5,861 nucleotides of DNA from Gemmatimonadota bacterium (GCA_026706505.1 JAPOYQ010000927.1:1-5861), one strand, 5' to 3'. Shown: positions 1 through 5,720, numbered from the stretch's first letter. Numbers and translations: made by a program. Notes: generated by a model from the sequence alone, not told the origin.

Positions 1-104
1 TGGCGAGCGACCAAGAGCGGCTGGGGCGGCCCGTAGCGTGCGCGATGAACGTGGAACAAGCGCGCTTTCTCGAACTATTCACTGAGCGGGTATTGACGCC
101 TTAG
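1..104 (+). CDS. C-terminal end of an unrecognised protein (5' truncated by window)
   Basis: An open frame enters from the left edge (first complete codon at 3) and ends at TAG 102-104, giving about 33 residues that finish FLELFTERVLTP. I do not recognise the family, and the fragment is too short to assign a domain. Support for real coding is indirect: the frame is open across a GC-rich stretch, and a diverged copy of its last part occurs at 2695-2737, where the frame is broken. It has no visible terminator hairpin directly after the stop. It could also be a chance open frame. Confidence 0.4.
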   Translation, partial: ASDQERLGRPVACAMNVEQARFLELFTERVLTP

Positions 105-305
105 CTTGGCTTCATCCAAATGTATGGCGGCGAGGACTCTGAGCTATGAATCTCGCCGGTCGCGGCCCGGTGCGGATAGAAGCGCCCGCCTTCGGCAAAC
201 ACGTTATGGCGGCGCGTGCGGGCAAGACCGATATTGTGCTTTGGCTCTAACATAACGTGAGTCCGGGATGAGCAGAGGGGCAAAAGCTTGACAGGCCAGT
301 TTTTC

Positions 306-344
306 GGGATCAAACTGAGTGCGCTTTGATCTCTAGTTGATCCC
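306..344. repeat. Overlapping inverted repeats of a GATCAA motif inside the insertion
   Basis: GGGATCAA at 306-313 is perfectly inverted as TTGATCCC at 337-344. A second, competing pairing joins GATCAAA 308-314 with TTTGATC 325-331. The left arm can pair with only one of the two right arms at a time. This could be internal secondary structure of the element, as is common in MITEs, or an operator-like dyad. Nothing in the sequence decides between them. Confidence 0.4.
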
Positions 345-367
345 AAACTCAAAATTGACATTTTTGA

Positions 368-396
368 TTGACAACAAAGAATGGCCGTATTATGTG
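368..396 (+). promoter_or_regulatory. Candidate sigma-70-type promoter reading out of the insertion
   Basis: A perfect TTGACA lies at 368-373, and a second one just upstream at 355-360. From the 368 box, a 17-bp spacer leads to TATGTG (391-396), a poor -10. The better TATTAT at 388-393 has only a 14-bp spacer. Either arrangement would transcribe towards the gene starting at 513 with a leader of roughly 110 nt. The match is imperfect and the promoter consensus of this organism is unknown. Confidence 0.3.
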
Positions 397-512
397 TTGC
401 AAACGTATCCATTACGTGTGCTACTAAGCAGATGCACGCTTCAGTTAGAAGGCCGCTTAACCCGAACTCACGTTAACATATCCCTTTAACCTTGTATTCA
501 GGAGAAAATGCT

Positions 513-2237
513 GTGGGGTCTCTCAGATGGATCACGTGTTGGATGTTTTTTGCTGTCGCTTGGCCATTAGCGGCCGAGCAGTCGCTGTTGGAAGGGCAGG
601 TGCGGCTGCGCTCGGGCGAACCGGTGGCGAATGCCTTGGTGGCGTTGTTCGATGTCGCCGACCTGCGGCCGGGTGTCATAGCATACGCGACGACCGATGC
701 GGCCGGGTATTTCGCCTTGTCGATCTCGGCGCGACCGGGTAGTGTCCTGCCGCAGCAATTCACTTTAGGGCAGAACTATCCCAACCCGTTTAATCCTACT
801 ACTGTCATTCCGTATCAACTGGCGTCGGCTGCTCACGTGCGGTTGGAAGTTTTCAATGTCTTGGGGCAACGGCTGGCAACGTTGGTGGATGGGATGCAGC
901 CAGCAGGTTCGCACACGGCGTGGTGGGATGCGACGGATGCGGCTGGGCAGGCGGTGGGTGCCGGGGTCTATATCTATCGGTTGAGCAGCGAGGGGCAGGT
1001 GCAGTCGCGGCGAATGGTGTTGGTGGATGGGCAGGCGGGCGTGGCGAGTGTAGGGGCTGTGCCGGAACGCCAGCTATCGGCGGATGCAGACGAAGCGCCG
1101 GTCTATGGGTTGGCGATAGCGGGAGCGGGGTTGGTCGCATACGCCGATGCGGAATTTCGGGTGGAGACGGGTGTAGGGCCGGTAGAGATTGTGGTAGAAG
1201 CGGCTGAAAGTGCGCCGCGCGGCAAGGTGACGGCAGACGAGATTTTGGGGGACGTGAACAACGACGGTCGCGTTGATCTGGCCGACGTGCTGCTAGTGAT
1301 GATGCACACCCTTGATGCGTCTATCAACATTCCGAACATTCATCTCGGCGATATGAACAACGACGGTCGGGTCGAGCTTATCGACGCCTACCTGCTGGTT
1401 AATCACATTCTCGATCAGTCCGATTCGTCTTCGCTTGATCCGTCTGCCCCCATCAACCTCAGCAATCACTTCCGCAAAGACAGTGATCCGAATTGGTCGC
1501 CCGACGGTCGCCGTATCGCCTTCGTCTCTGACCGCGACGGCAATTCGGAGATCTATGTGATGGATGCCAACGGAGAAAACCTAACCCGCCTCACCAACAA
1601 ACGCGGCTTCGACGGCGGCTACCTCACTTGGTCGCCCGACGGTCGCCAGATCGCCTTCGAATCTGACCGTAGCGGCTGGGGAATTTATGTGATGGATGCC
1701 AACGGAGAAAACCTAACCCGCTACACCAACGTCGGCTGGGGTCCTGATTGGTCGAACAACGGTGCTATCGCTTACTCTTCCACAAGAGGCTGGATAGTCG
1801 GTGGCTATGATCGGATTTATGTCGCAGGAAGTCTCCTCACATCTGACGATCCTTACCTAGGAGGCTTTTTGCCCACTTGGTCGCCCGATGGTCGCCGCCT
1901 CGCCTTCATGTCCACTAGAGGGAAGGACGACAATACGGACGATTCTGATATTTACGTGATAGATGCCGACGGAGAAAACCTAACCCGCCTAACCAACGAC
2001 CCCGGCGACGACTACGGCCCCACTTGGTCGCCCGACGGTCGCCGCCTCGCCTTTTACTCTGATCGCGACGGCAATAATGAGATATATGTGATAGGTGTGG
2101 GTGGAGAAAACCTAACCCGCCTCACTTTCCACGATACCGAAGACAGGAATCCTGCTTGGTCGCCCGATGGTAGCCGTATCGCCTTCGAGGCCTTCCGCGA
2201 CGGCAATTGGGAGATCTATGTTATAGGTGTTGACTGA
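513..2237 (+). CDS. Secreted multidomain protein: sorting-type FlgD-like domain, dockerin pair, six-bladed PD40/TolB-like propeller
   Basis: Predicted to be exported and to work outside the cytoplasm in binding, not catalysis; no enzymatic motif is visible. I chose GTG 513 (574 aa) because AGGAG at 500-504 sits 8 nt upstream and the protein then begins with a good signal peptide (Arg5, hydrophobic core, likely cleavage after LAA at residue 21). The frame also opens at TTG 492, but that lies before the ribosome site. In order: carboxypeptidase-regulatory-like beta domain (about 26-73, GEPVANALV...TTDAAGYF), FlgD/type IX sorting-like module (about 83-173, QNYPNPFNPTTVIPY to RRMVLV), linker (174-244), two calcium-binding dockerin repeats (246-302), and six PD40 blades (about 315-574, five with WSPDG). 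The sorting-like module is normally C-terminal; here it is internal. The target of the propeller and dockerin is unknown. Domain calls are confident, the biological role is not. Confidence 0.9.
   Translation: MGSLRWITCWMFFAVAWPLAAEQSLLEGQVRLRSGEPVANALVALFDVADLRPGVIAYATTDAAGYFALSISARPGSVLPQQFTLGQNYPNPFNPTTVIPYQLASAAHVRLEVFNVLGQRLATLVDGMQPAGSHTAWWDATDAAGQAVGAGVYIYRLSSEGQVQSRRMVLVDGQAGVASVGAVPERQLSADADEAPVYGLAIAGAGLVAYADAEFRVETGVGPVEIVVEAAESAPRGKVTADEILGDVNNDGRVDLADVLLVMMHTLDASINIPNIHLGDMNNDGRVELIDAYLLVNHILDQSDSSSLDPSAPINLSNHFRKDSDPNWSPDGRRIAFVSDRDGNSEIYVMDANGENLTRLTNKRGFDGGYLTWSPDGRQIAFESDRSGWGIYVMDANGENLTRYTNVGWGPDWSNNGAIAYSSTRGWIVGGYDRIYVAGSLLTSDDPYLGGFLPTWSPDGRRLAFMSTRGKDDNTDDSDIYVIDADGENLTRLTNDPGDDYGPTWSPDGRRLAFYSDRDGNNEIYVIGVGGENLTRLTFHDTEDRNPAWSPDGSRIAFEAFRDGNWEIYVIGVD
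1248..1418 (+). repeat. Two dockerin-type calcium-binding repeats (within the secreted protein)
   Basis: Two copies of the loop D-x-N-N-D-G-R-V-x-x-x-D occur 33 residues apart: DVNNDGRVDLAD and DMNNDGRVELID. The Asp/Asn ligands at loop positions 1, 3, 5, 9 and 12 are present in both (Glu at 9 in the second). The DNA TGAACAACGACGGTCG is identical at 1255-1270 and 1354-1369. Dockerins bind cohesins in cellulosomes, but in many non-cellulolytic bacteria such pairs are calcium-stabilised linkers, which is the more cautious reading because no cohesin is seen nearby. Confidence 0.8.
1455..2234 (+). repeat. Six tandem propeller blades, nearly identical at DNA level in places
   Basis: The blade marker TGG of W-S-P-D-G falls at 1494, 1629, 1749, 1878, 2025 and 2157, i.e. 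spacings of 135, 120, 129, 147 and 132 bp (about 44 residues). A 36-bp segment encoding YVMDANGENLTR is identical at 1554-1589 and 1686-1721, and GGAGAAAACCTAACCCGC recurs at 1572, 1704, 1971 and 2103. Blade 3 is degenerate: it has WSNNG instead of WSPDG and the following connector lacks GENLTR. Six blades match a TolB-like closed propeller. Synonymous-site identity between blades implies recent duplication or gene conversion. Confidence 0.85.
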
Positions 2238-2267
2238 GGGAGCCTAACGCAGACACCGGCCACCACA

Positions 2268-2320
2268 GCCACGGGCCACGAAGCATCTCATGGCTGCGTG
2301 GCCCGTGGCATTACTCTTTA
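2268..2320 (+). terminator. Hairpin, probable Rho-independent terminator of the dockerin/propeller gene
   Basis: Starting 31 bp after the stop codon, GCCACGGGCCACG (2268-2280) is perfectly complementary to CGTGGCCCGTGGC (2297-2309), a 13-bp GC-rich stem with a 16-nt loop. It is followed by ATTACTCTTTA, a T-rich but interrupted tail, so intrinsic termination may be weak. An alternative short pairing CAGCCA (2266-2271) with TGGCTG (2291-2296) overlaps the left arm. The rest of 2238-2435 contains no gene I can support. Confidence 0.55.
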
Positions 2321-2435
2321 CCCGAGGCCCGATCCCATCTTCATCGCGAGGGTTCCTCAATGGCTGGGCTTTATGGTCGGCATACCTAAGTTTACTTGAA
2401 AACGACGGGTTTGCCCCAAATCGGGAGGTAGTCCC

Positions 2436-2654
2436 ATGAGTGAGCCACTGCCGCCGGAGCGACCCATTGTCGAGCAAATCGACGTCCGCCTAGGCCGTAT
2501 CGAAACCAAGCTCGACGCCAATGACGCCAAAATCGACGCGACTTGCGAGGCCCTTGACGGCAAAATTGACCGGCTCTACCGCTGGGTGATACCGCTACAG
2601 ATCACGACGATCTTAGCGATTGCAGGGCTGGCGTTTAAGACATTTAGCGGCTAG
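2436..2654 (+). CDS. Small coiled-coil, single-pass membrane protein (XhlA-like organisation)
   Basis: A 72-aa protein whose ATG is preceded by GGGAGG at 2423-2428 with 7-nt spacing. Residues 1-10 are proline-rich (SEPLPPERP). Residues 11-48 show regularly spaced Ile/Leu (I11, I15, L19, I22, L26, I33, L40, I44, L47) among charged residues, typical of a coiled coil. Residues 51-68 (VIPLQITTILAIAGLAF) form one membrane helix, followed by a four-residue tail. This plan, with RIETKLD in the coil, resembles phage and host XhlA/hemolysin-associated and other short coil-plus-anchor proteins, but the match is by architecture only. It stands alone between two hairpin or intergenic regions and converges on the acetyltransferase gene. 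Function unknown; probably a self-associating membrane-anchored adaptor. Confidence 0.7.
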   Translation: MSEPLPPERPIVEQIDVRLGRIETKLDANDAKIDATCEALDGKIDRLYRWVIPLQITTILAIAGLAFKTFSG

Positions 2655-2694
2655 CATCTTTAACAAACCGAGATTTGCCCATGTGTCCAGTGGC

Positions 2695-2737
2695 GTGGAA
2701 CGGACGCGCTTTCTCGAGCTATCGCCGAGCGGATATT
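2695..2737 (+). pseudogene. Degenerate copy of the gene end found at 51-94
   Basis: These 43 bp match 51-94 at about 35 of 44 positions, including an exact 13-bp block CGCGCTTTCTCGA. The shared frame reads VE-x-x-RFLEL and is then broken relative to the other copy by a 1-nt deletion near 2724. It lies in the 89-bp spacer between the two convergent genes. The simplest reading is a decayed remnant of a duplicated gene or of a shared mobile sequence. The segment is short, so chance cannot be wholly excluded. Confidence 0.35.
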
Positions 2738-2743
2738 ACAGGA

Positions 2744-3895
2744 TTAGACTCCGTCTTGGCGGCCCCAAAAAAGCGGCAGCGGACACCACTGTTCGAGTGG
2801 GGCAGCCGCAGCAGGCAGGGACAATACAAGCGAGGGCGGCAGGGGGCCGCAGAGCAGACGCATAGCCGTGAAGGTGTCCATTTGCAGCGCGGGAGCAGCC
2901 TCGGTGCGAACGCACTGCGCGTCGTCACCCCGCACCTCCAGCGCAACCTGACCGTAGCCCGCAATCTCCACGACGACCGCGCCGTCCATCAGGGGCACCA
3001 GCGCGGCGCGCGTCTTGAGCAAGGCGTCGAGCGTCGCCGCCCAATCGAAAATCTGCCAGTTGCCCGAACTCGATGCGCTCACACCTTCACTGAGCTGGGC
3101 CAGCTTGGGCAAGAGGCGGCTCCAAGGCGGTAACTCGAAAGAAGTATTCCCGTAGCGCTGCACCCAAGCAGCGGCTATGTCCAGTTCCGGCTCACCTTCA
3201 TTGACAGCCAACAGTTCAGTGACGCACGTCCGGTCGGCCTGTGCCACGAGGTAGCCGATCATGCGGCCATCGCGCGAGCGAGCCACGTAGGGTCGGTGCC
3301 CCCAGCTCAGGAGCAGATTGTAGAAGCGGTGCGGAGCGCGCACCCCACGAAACGGCTGGGCGTCGTGCAGGCCGATCACGCCTTGCAGGTGCGTGCGATC
3401 CTCGCGCTCAAGCGGGCGAAAGTCAATCCCAAAATCAGCGGTCCCGAAGGCGTGGCGCACATTGGTTTGGCTCAGCGTCAGTCGGTAGTACACGCCGCAC
3501 TTCTCGTAGCCAGAATAGCCGTAGCGCTGGCGCTGCCCCCCCAGCCAAGACAAGTGAAAACCTTCGGCGGGTGCGACTTCGACGCAGTGAGCCATGAGCT
3601 GCTGCATGTAGCCCCGACCACGGGCATGCGGATGGCAGGAGACTCCGCCGATGCCAGCCACGCGCAGGGTCTCGCCTCCCCATCGGCAATCGAGAGGAAA
3701 CAACCCGACGATGGCGCGGATGCGACCGTTCTTGCGCAGGGCAAAATTCCAACTCATCTCTTCTTCCCCGCGCCGGTACAAAGCCGGCAAAATGGCCTCA
3801 AAATCCCGGGGCGGCGCTTTGCCAAAGGCGAGGTTGAGGACGTCGAGAGCCTCTTCAAAATCCGCGGCGTGCAGCCGACCAATGGCAGTGGACAC
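2744..3895 (-). CDS. Eis-like GNAT-family N-acetyltransferase with SCP2-like C-terminal domain
   Basis: A 383-aa protein predicted to transfer an acetyl group from acetyl-CoA to an amine substrate in the cytoplasm; the substrate is not predictable. The N-terminal GNAT fold covers about 4-125, with the acetyl-CoA pyrophosphate-binding motif V-S-C-H-P-H-A-R-G-R-G-Y at 85-96 and a YGYSGYEKCG segment at 125-134. A second acetyltransferase-like half follows, and about 284-370 resembles the sterol-carrier-like domain of the Eis family (WAATLDALL, then VALEVRGDDAQ and LQMDTFTAMRLLCG). The length suits that family (about 400 aa). I chose GTG 3895, which lies 5 bp after the msrA stop codon. The frame continues upstream to ATG 4033, but that part overlaps msrA and shows no GNAT similarity. 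No clear ribosome site precedes the GTG, suggesting translation coupled to msrA. Confidence 0.85.
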   Translation of the reverse strand: MSTAIGRLHAADFEEALDVLNLAFGKAPPRDFEAILPALYRRGEEEMSWNFALRKNGRIRAIVGLFPLDCRWGGETLRVAGIGGVSCHPHARGRGYMQQLMAHCVEVAPAEGFHLSWLGGQRQRYGYSGYEKCGVYYRLTLSQTNVRHAFGTADFGIDFRPLEREDRTHLQGVIGLHDAQPFRGVRAPHRFYNLLLSWGHRPYVARSRDGRMIGYLVAQADRTCVTELLAVNEGEPELDIAAAWVQRYGNTSFELPPWSRLLPKLAQLSEGVSASSSGNWQIFDWAATLDALLKTRAALVPLMDGAVVVEIAGYGQVALEVRGDDAQCVRTEAAPALQMDTFTAMRLLCGPLPPSLVLSLPAAAAPLEQWCPLPLFWGRQDGV

Positions 3896-3900
3896 GACGC

Positions 3901-4443
3901 CTAGGCAGTCGGCTGGAGGCGGTCGGCAAACTTCTGGCGGAACGCCTGCATCTTGGGATCGATGACTATCGCGCAGTAGGGCTGGTTGGGATTGAGCCGG
4001 TAGTAGTTCTGGTGATAATCCTCGGCCGGCCAAAAGGCGCTAGCGGGCGCGATCTCGGTCACAATCGGATCGGCCCACAGGTCGCTCGCGTCCGCAGTGG
4101 CTTTGGAGGCGACAGCCGCTGCTTGCTGCTCGGGGCTGTGGTAGAAAATCACCGAGCGGTACTGGGTGCCGTGATCCGCACCCTGGCGATTGAGCGTGGT
4201 GGGATCGTGCGTGCGCCAGAAGATATAGAGCACGTCATCAAAGCTAATGACCTCGGGATCAAATTGCAGTTGTACGACCTCGGCGTGGCCGGTCTGGCCG
4301 CTGCAAACGGCCTCGTACGTAGGATTCTCCAACGCGCCGCCCATATAGCCGGAGATCGCGCTGGCAACTCCCCGCAAGTCTTGGTACACGGCTTCGACGC
4401 ACCAGAAGCAACCCGCGCCCAAGGTAGTAGTTTCCAAACTCAT
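3901..4443 (-). CDS. msrA: Peptide methionine-S-sulfoxide reductase MsrA
   Basis: Reduces the S epimer of methionine sulfoxide in proteins or free methionine back to methionine. The 180-aa product has the catalytic motif GCFWC with Cys12 as nucleophile, followed by GYMGG (32-36), YEAVCSGQTGHAEVV (43-57), HDPTTLNRQGADHGTQYRS (79-97) and the WPAEDYHQNYY segment (138-148), all family signatures. Cys15, Cys47 and Cys157 (in PYCAIVIDPK) are further cysteines; which of them resolves the disulfide is not clear, since the glycine-rich C-terminal tail of the E. coli type is absent. ATG 4443 overlaps the stop of the upstream small gene (ATGA), and GGAGG (complement of 4451-4455) lies 7 nt before it. 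The frame is open much further upstream, but that part lacks any MsrA features. Confidence 0.96.
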   Translation of the reverse strand: MSLETTTLGAGCFWCVEAVYQDLRGVASAISGYMGGALENPTYEAVCSGQTGHAEVVQLQFDPEVISFDDVLYIFWRTHDPTTLNRQGADHGTQYRSVIFYHSPEQQAAAVASKATADASDLWADPIVTEIAPASAFWPAEDYHQNYYRLNPNQPYCAIVIDPKMQAFRQKFADRLQPTA

Positions 4444-4640
4444 GCTGCGTCCTCCATCCACTTTTTGTATTGCCGCCACGTGCCGCCCTTCGGGTGCTCC
4501 TCTAGCGTGCGGTGAACCCGCTTGTGTGTCCGGTGATTGTCCTCGACGAGGCGGCCGAGGCCGCGACCGTGAGCCCGGTGGACGAACCAGAAAACTAGCG
4601 CAAAGAAAATTAGGTACAACCCTTTGCCAAAGTATTCCAT
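4440..4640 (-). CDS. Small histidine-rich single-pass membrane protein, first gene of the msrA operon
   Basis: A 66-aa protein of no family I recognise. Residues 6-20 (KGLYLIFFALVFWFV) form one hydrophobic, aromatic-rich helix near the N-terminus. The rest is basic and hydrophilic with six histidines (21, 24, 36, 39, 43, 49) and ends in GGTWRQYKKWMEDAA, so it is probably an N-terminally anchored protein with a cytoplasmic, positively charged tail. I chose ATG 4640 because GGAGGA lies just upstream at the usual spacing; a TTG four codons earlier would overlap that ribosome site. Its TGA overlaps the msrA ATG by 4 bases (ATGA), strong evidence that it is translated and coupled to msrA. The histidines could bind a metal or haem, but no canonical motif is present. 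Confidence 0.75.
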   Translation of the reverse strand: MEYFGKGLYLIFFALVFWFVHRAHGRGLGRLVEDNHRTHKRVHRTLEEHPKGGTWRQYKKWMEDAA

Positions 4641-4699
4641 AGCATCCTCCAAATGACTTTAAGGTAGGAACCTCCGTGCTCCCCGGCAACGCACACCGC

Positions 4700-4727
4700 T
4701 TGACCGGCGCAGGCAGTCTCTTACCTT
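4700..4727 (+). promoter_or_regulatory. Weak candidate promoter for the aldo/keto reductase gene
   Basis: In the 110-bp region between the divergent genes, TTGACC (4700-4705) is followed after 16 bp by TACCTT (4722-4727), which matches only three of six -10 positions. It would start transcription just before the ribosome site at 4738-4743. No convincing promoter is visible for the opposite strand. The region must nevertheless carry both divergent promoters. Confidence 0.22.
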
Positions 4728-4750
4728 GAAACGCAGAAAGGAGACAACAC

Positions 4751-5674
4751 ATGTTGTACAGAGCATTTGGCCGGACGGGCTGGCAAGTCTCGGCCATCGG
4801 TTTGGGAACTTGGAACATTGGCAACCAATGGGGGCCTATCGACGAGGCCACCGCTTGGGACACTGTGCGCACGGCTTTTGACTGCGGCGTCAACCTCTTC
4901 GACGCGGCCGAGTCCTACGGCACGCCCAACGGGCTGTCTGAGGAGCGGTTGGGACGCGCCTTGGCTGGCATCCGGCACCAAGTTTTTGTAGTCAGCAAAA
5001 TCGGCAATTGGGGAGCGCGCACCGGCCAAGGCGTGCCCAAAACCACGGTCGATATGATCCGCCTGTGCGCCCACGCTTCCCTGCACCGGCTGCGCACGGA
5101 CTGGCACGACGTGCTGCTGTGCCACGACGGCAACATCGAGGATCCGTCGATCTACTTGGATGCCTTTGCCGCGCTCGTCGAGGAAGGACGGCTGCGGGCC
5201 TTTGGCATTTCGACCGATAGCCTAGAAGTGCTCCAGCGCTTCAACGCCCAAGGCGACTGCTCGGTGGTGGAGATAGACTATTCGCTGGTCAACCTCCAGG
5301 CCGAAACCGAGCTTTTGCCCTATTGCCAAGAGCACGGCATTGCCGTGCTGGTGCGGGGGCCGCTGGCCAAGGGGCTTTTGTCCGGACGCTACACAAAAGA
5401 GTCGGTTTTTACCGACGAAGTACGGCAACCCCTCAACGCCGGCGAGCCACAGCGCGCCAAATTCGAGGCCCAGTTGGCACAAGTCGAGCGCCTCGCCGAA
5501 GTCGTCGAACCCGGCGAGGGCATGGTGGAAAAAGCCCTCCAGTACGTCATTTCCCATCCAGCCGCGCCAGTAGCCATCCCCGGTGCCAAGTCAGCGGCCC
5601 AAGCCCGCGCCAACGCCGCTGCCGGAGCGCAGCTTTTGCCCGCCGATGAAATAGAAAAGTTGCGGGGAATATGA
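4751..5674 (+). CDS. Aldo/keto reductase
   Basis: Predicted cytoplasmic NADPH-dependent oxidoreductase acting on carbonyl or sugar-type substrates; the actual substrate is not predictable. The 307-aa length fits the (beta/alpha)8 barrel family. The N-terminus FGRTGWQVSAIGLGTWNIG is the standard start. The catalytic tetrad is intact: Asp51 and Tyr56 in FDAAESYG, Lys83 in VSKIG, His125 in LLCHDG. Near the C-terminus, IPGAKSAAQARANAAA (276-291) is the segment that binds the 2'-phosphate and adenine side of NADPH. AAGGAG at 4738-4743 lies 7 nt before the ATG. It is divergent from the msrA operon and followed after 46 bp by another plus-strand gene. It belongs to the broad YdbC/YhdN-like group (COG0667 style) rather than to the beta-subunit-like potassium channel group. 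Confidence 0.93.
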   Translation: MLYRAFGRTGWQVSAIGLGTWNIGNQWGPIDEATAWDTVRTAFDCGVNLFDAAESYGTPNGLSEERLGRALAGIRHQVFVVSKIGNWGARTGQGVPKTTVDMIRLCAHASLHRLRTDWHDVLLCHDGNIEDPSIYLDAFAALVEEGRLRAFGISTDSLEVLQRFNAQGDCSVVEIDYSLVNLQAETELLPYCQEHGIAVLVRGPLAKGLLSGRYTKESVFTDEVRQPLNAGEPQRAKFEAQLAQVERLAEVVEPGEGMVEKALQYVISHPAAPVAIPGAKSAAQARANAAAGAQLLPADEIEKLRGI

Positions 5675-5720
5675 ATTATCGACGCAAAAGTACGTATACT
5701 ATCGCAAAGAGGAGAATCCC

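Larger units (their letters stand above)
248..480. mobile_element. MITE-like insertion, 219 bp (255-473), with terminal inverted repeats and 7-bp target duplication
   Basis: The left end at 255-272 reads ACGTGAGTCCGGGATGAG and the reverse complement of 456-473 reads ACGTGAGTTCGGGTTAAG, matching at 15 of 18 positions. Immediately outside both ends lies the same heptamer TAACATA (248-254 and 474-480), as expected of a target-site duplication. The boundary is slightly ambiguous: the inverted repeat can be extended by TA on each side, leaving a 3-bp duplication ACA instead. The interior is AT-richer than the flanks and far too short for a transposase, so this would be a non-autonomous element moved in trans. 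I cannot name the parent IS family. It lies in the 5' region of the dockerin/propeller gene. Confidence 0.65.

Noticed and set aside
101..412. 103-codon minus-strand open frame across the left intergenic region, including a 50-codon version starting at ATG 253
   Set aside because: It crosses the left boundary of the insertion element, has no recognisable domain, and its shorter start lies inside the target duplication. The plus strand also offers only a 34-codon frame (146-250) without a ribosome site.
853..1207. Open frames on both strands inside the FlgD-like region (Gly-rich on plus, Pro-rich on minus)
   Set aside because: Low-complexity products caused by the G-rich bias of this segment; the main frame has recognisable domain sequence throughout.
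1554..2120. Regular repeats at about 132-bp spacing, considered as a CRISPR-like or other non-coding array
   Set aside because: The repeats are in frame and encode propeller blades. The intervals are also coding and carry the rest of each blade.
2675..3133. Plus-strand open frame of 152 codons, with similar ones at 3241-3597 and 3296-3904
   Set aside because: They lie antisense to the acetyltransferase, which has clear family motifs. Their compositions (Arg/Ala/Gln-rich, no domains) are typical of shadow frames in GC-rich DNA.
3896..4033. 46-codon N-terminal extension of the acetyltransferase
   Set aside because: It overlaps the coding sequence of msrA in another frame, is proline-rich without GNAT similarity, and the GTG at 3895 gives the usual family length.
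4641..4750. Possible riboswitch or other structured leader in the divergent intergenic region
   Set aside because: Only 110 bp with no recognisable conserved riboswitch core, no clear hairpin-plus-T-tract on either strand, and both ribosome sites freely exposed.
4444..4893. N-terminal extension of the MsrA frame by 150 codons
   Set aside because: The extension covers the small membrane protein gene and runs into the divergent aldo/keto reductase. MsrA homology starts at the ATG 4443, which has a ribosome site, and 180 aa is the normal length.
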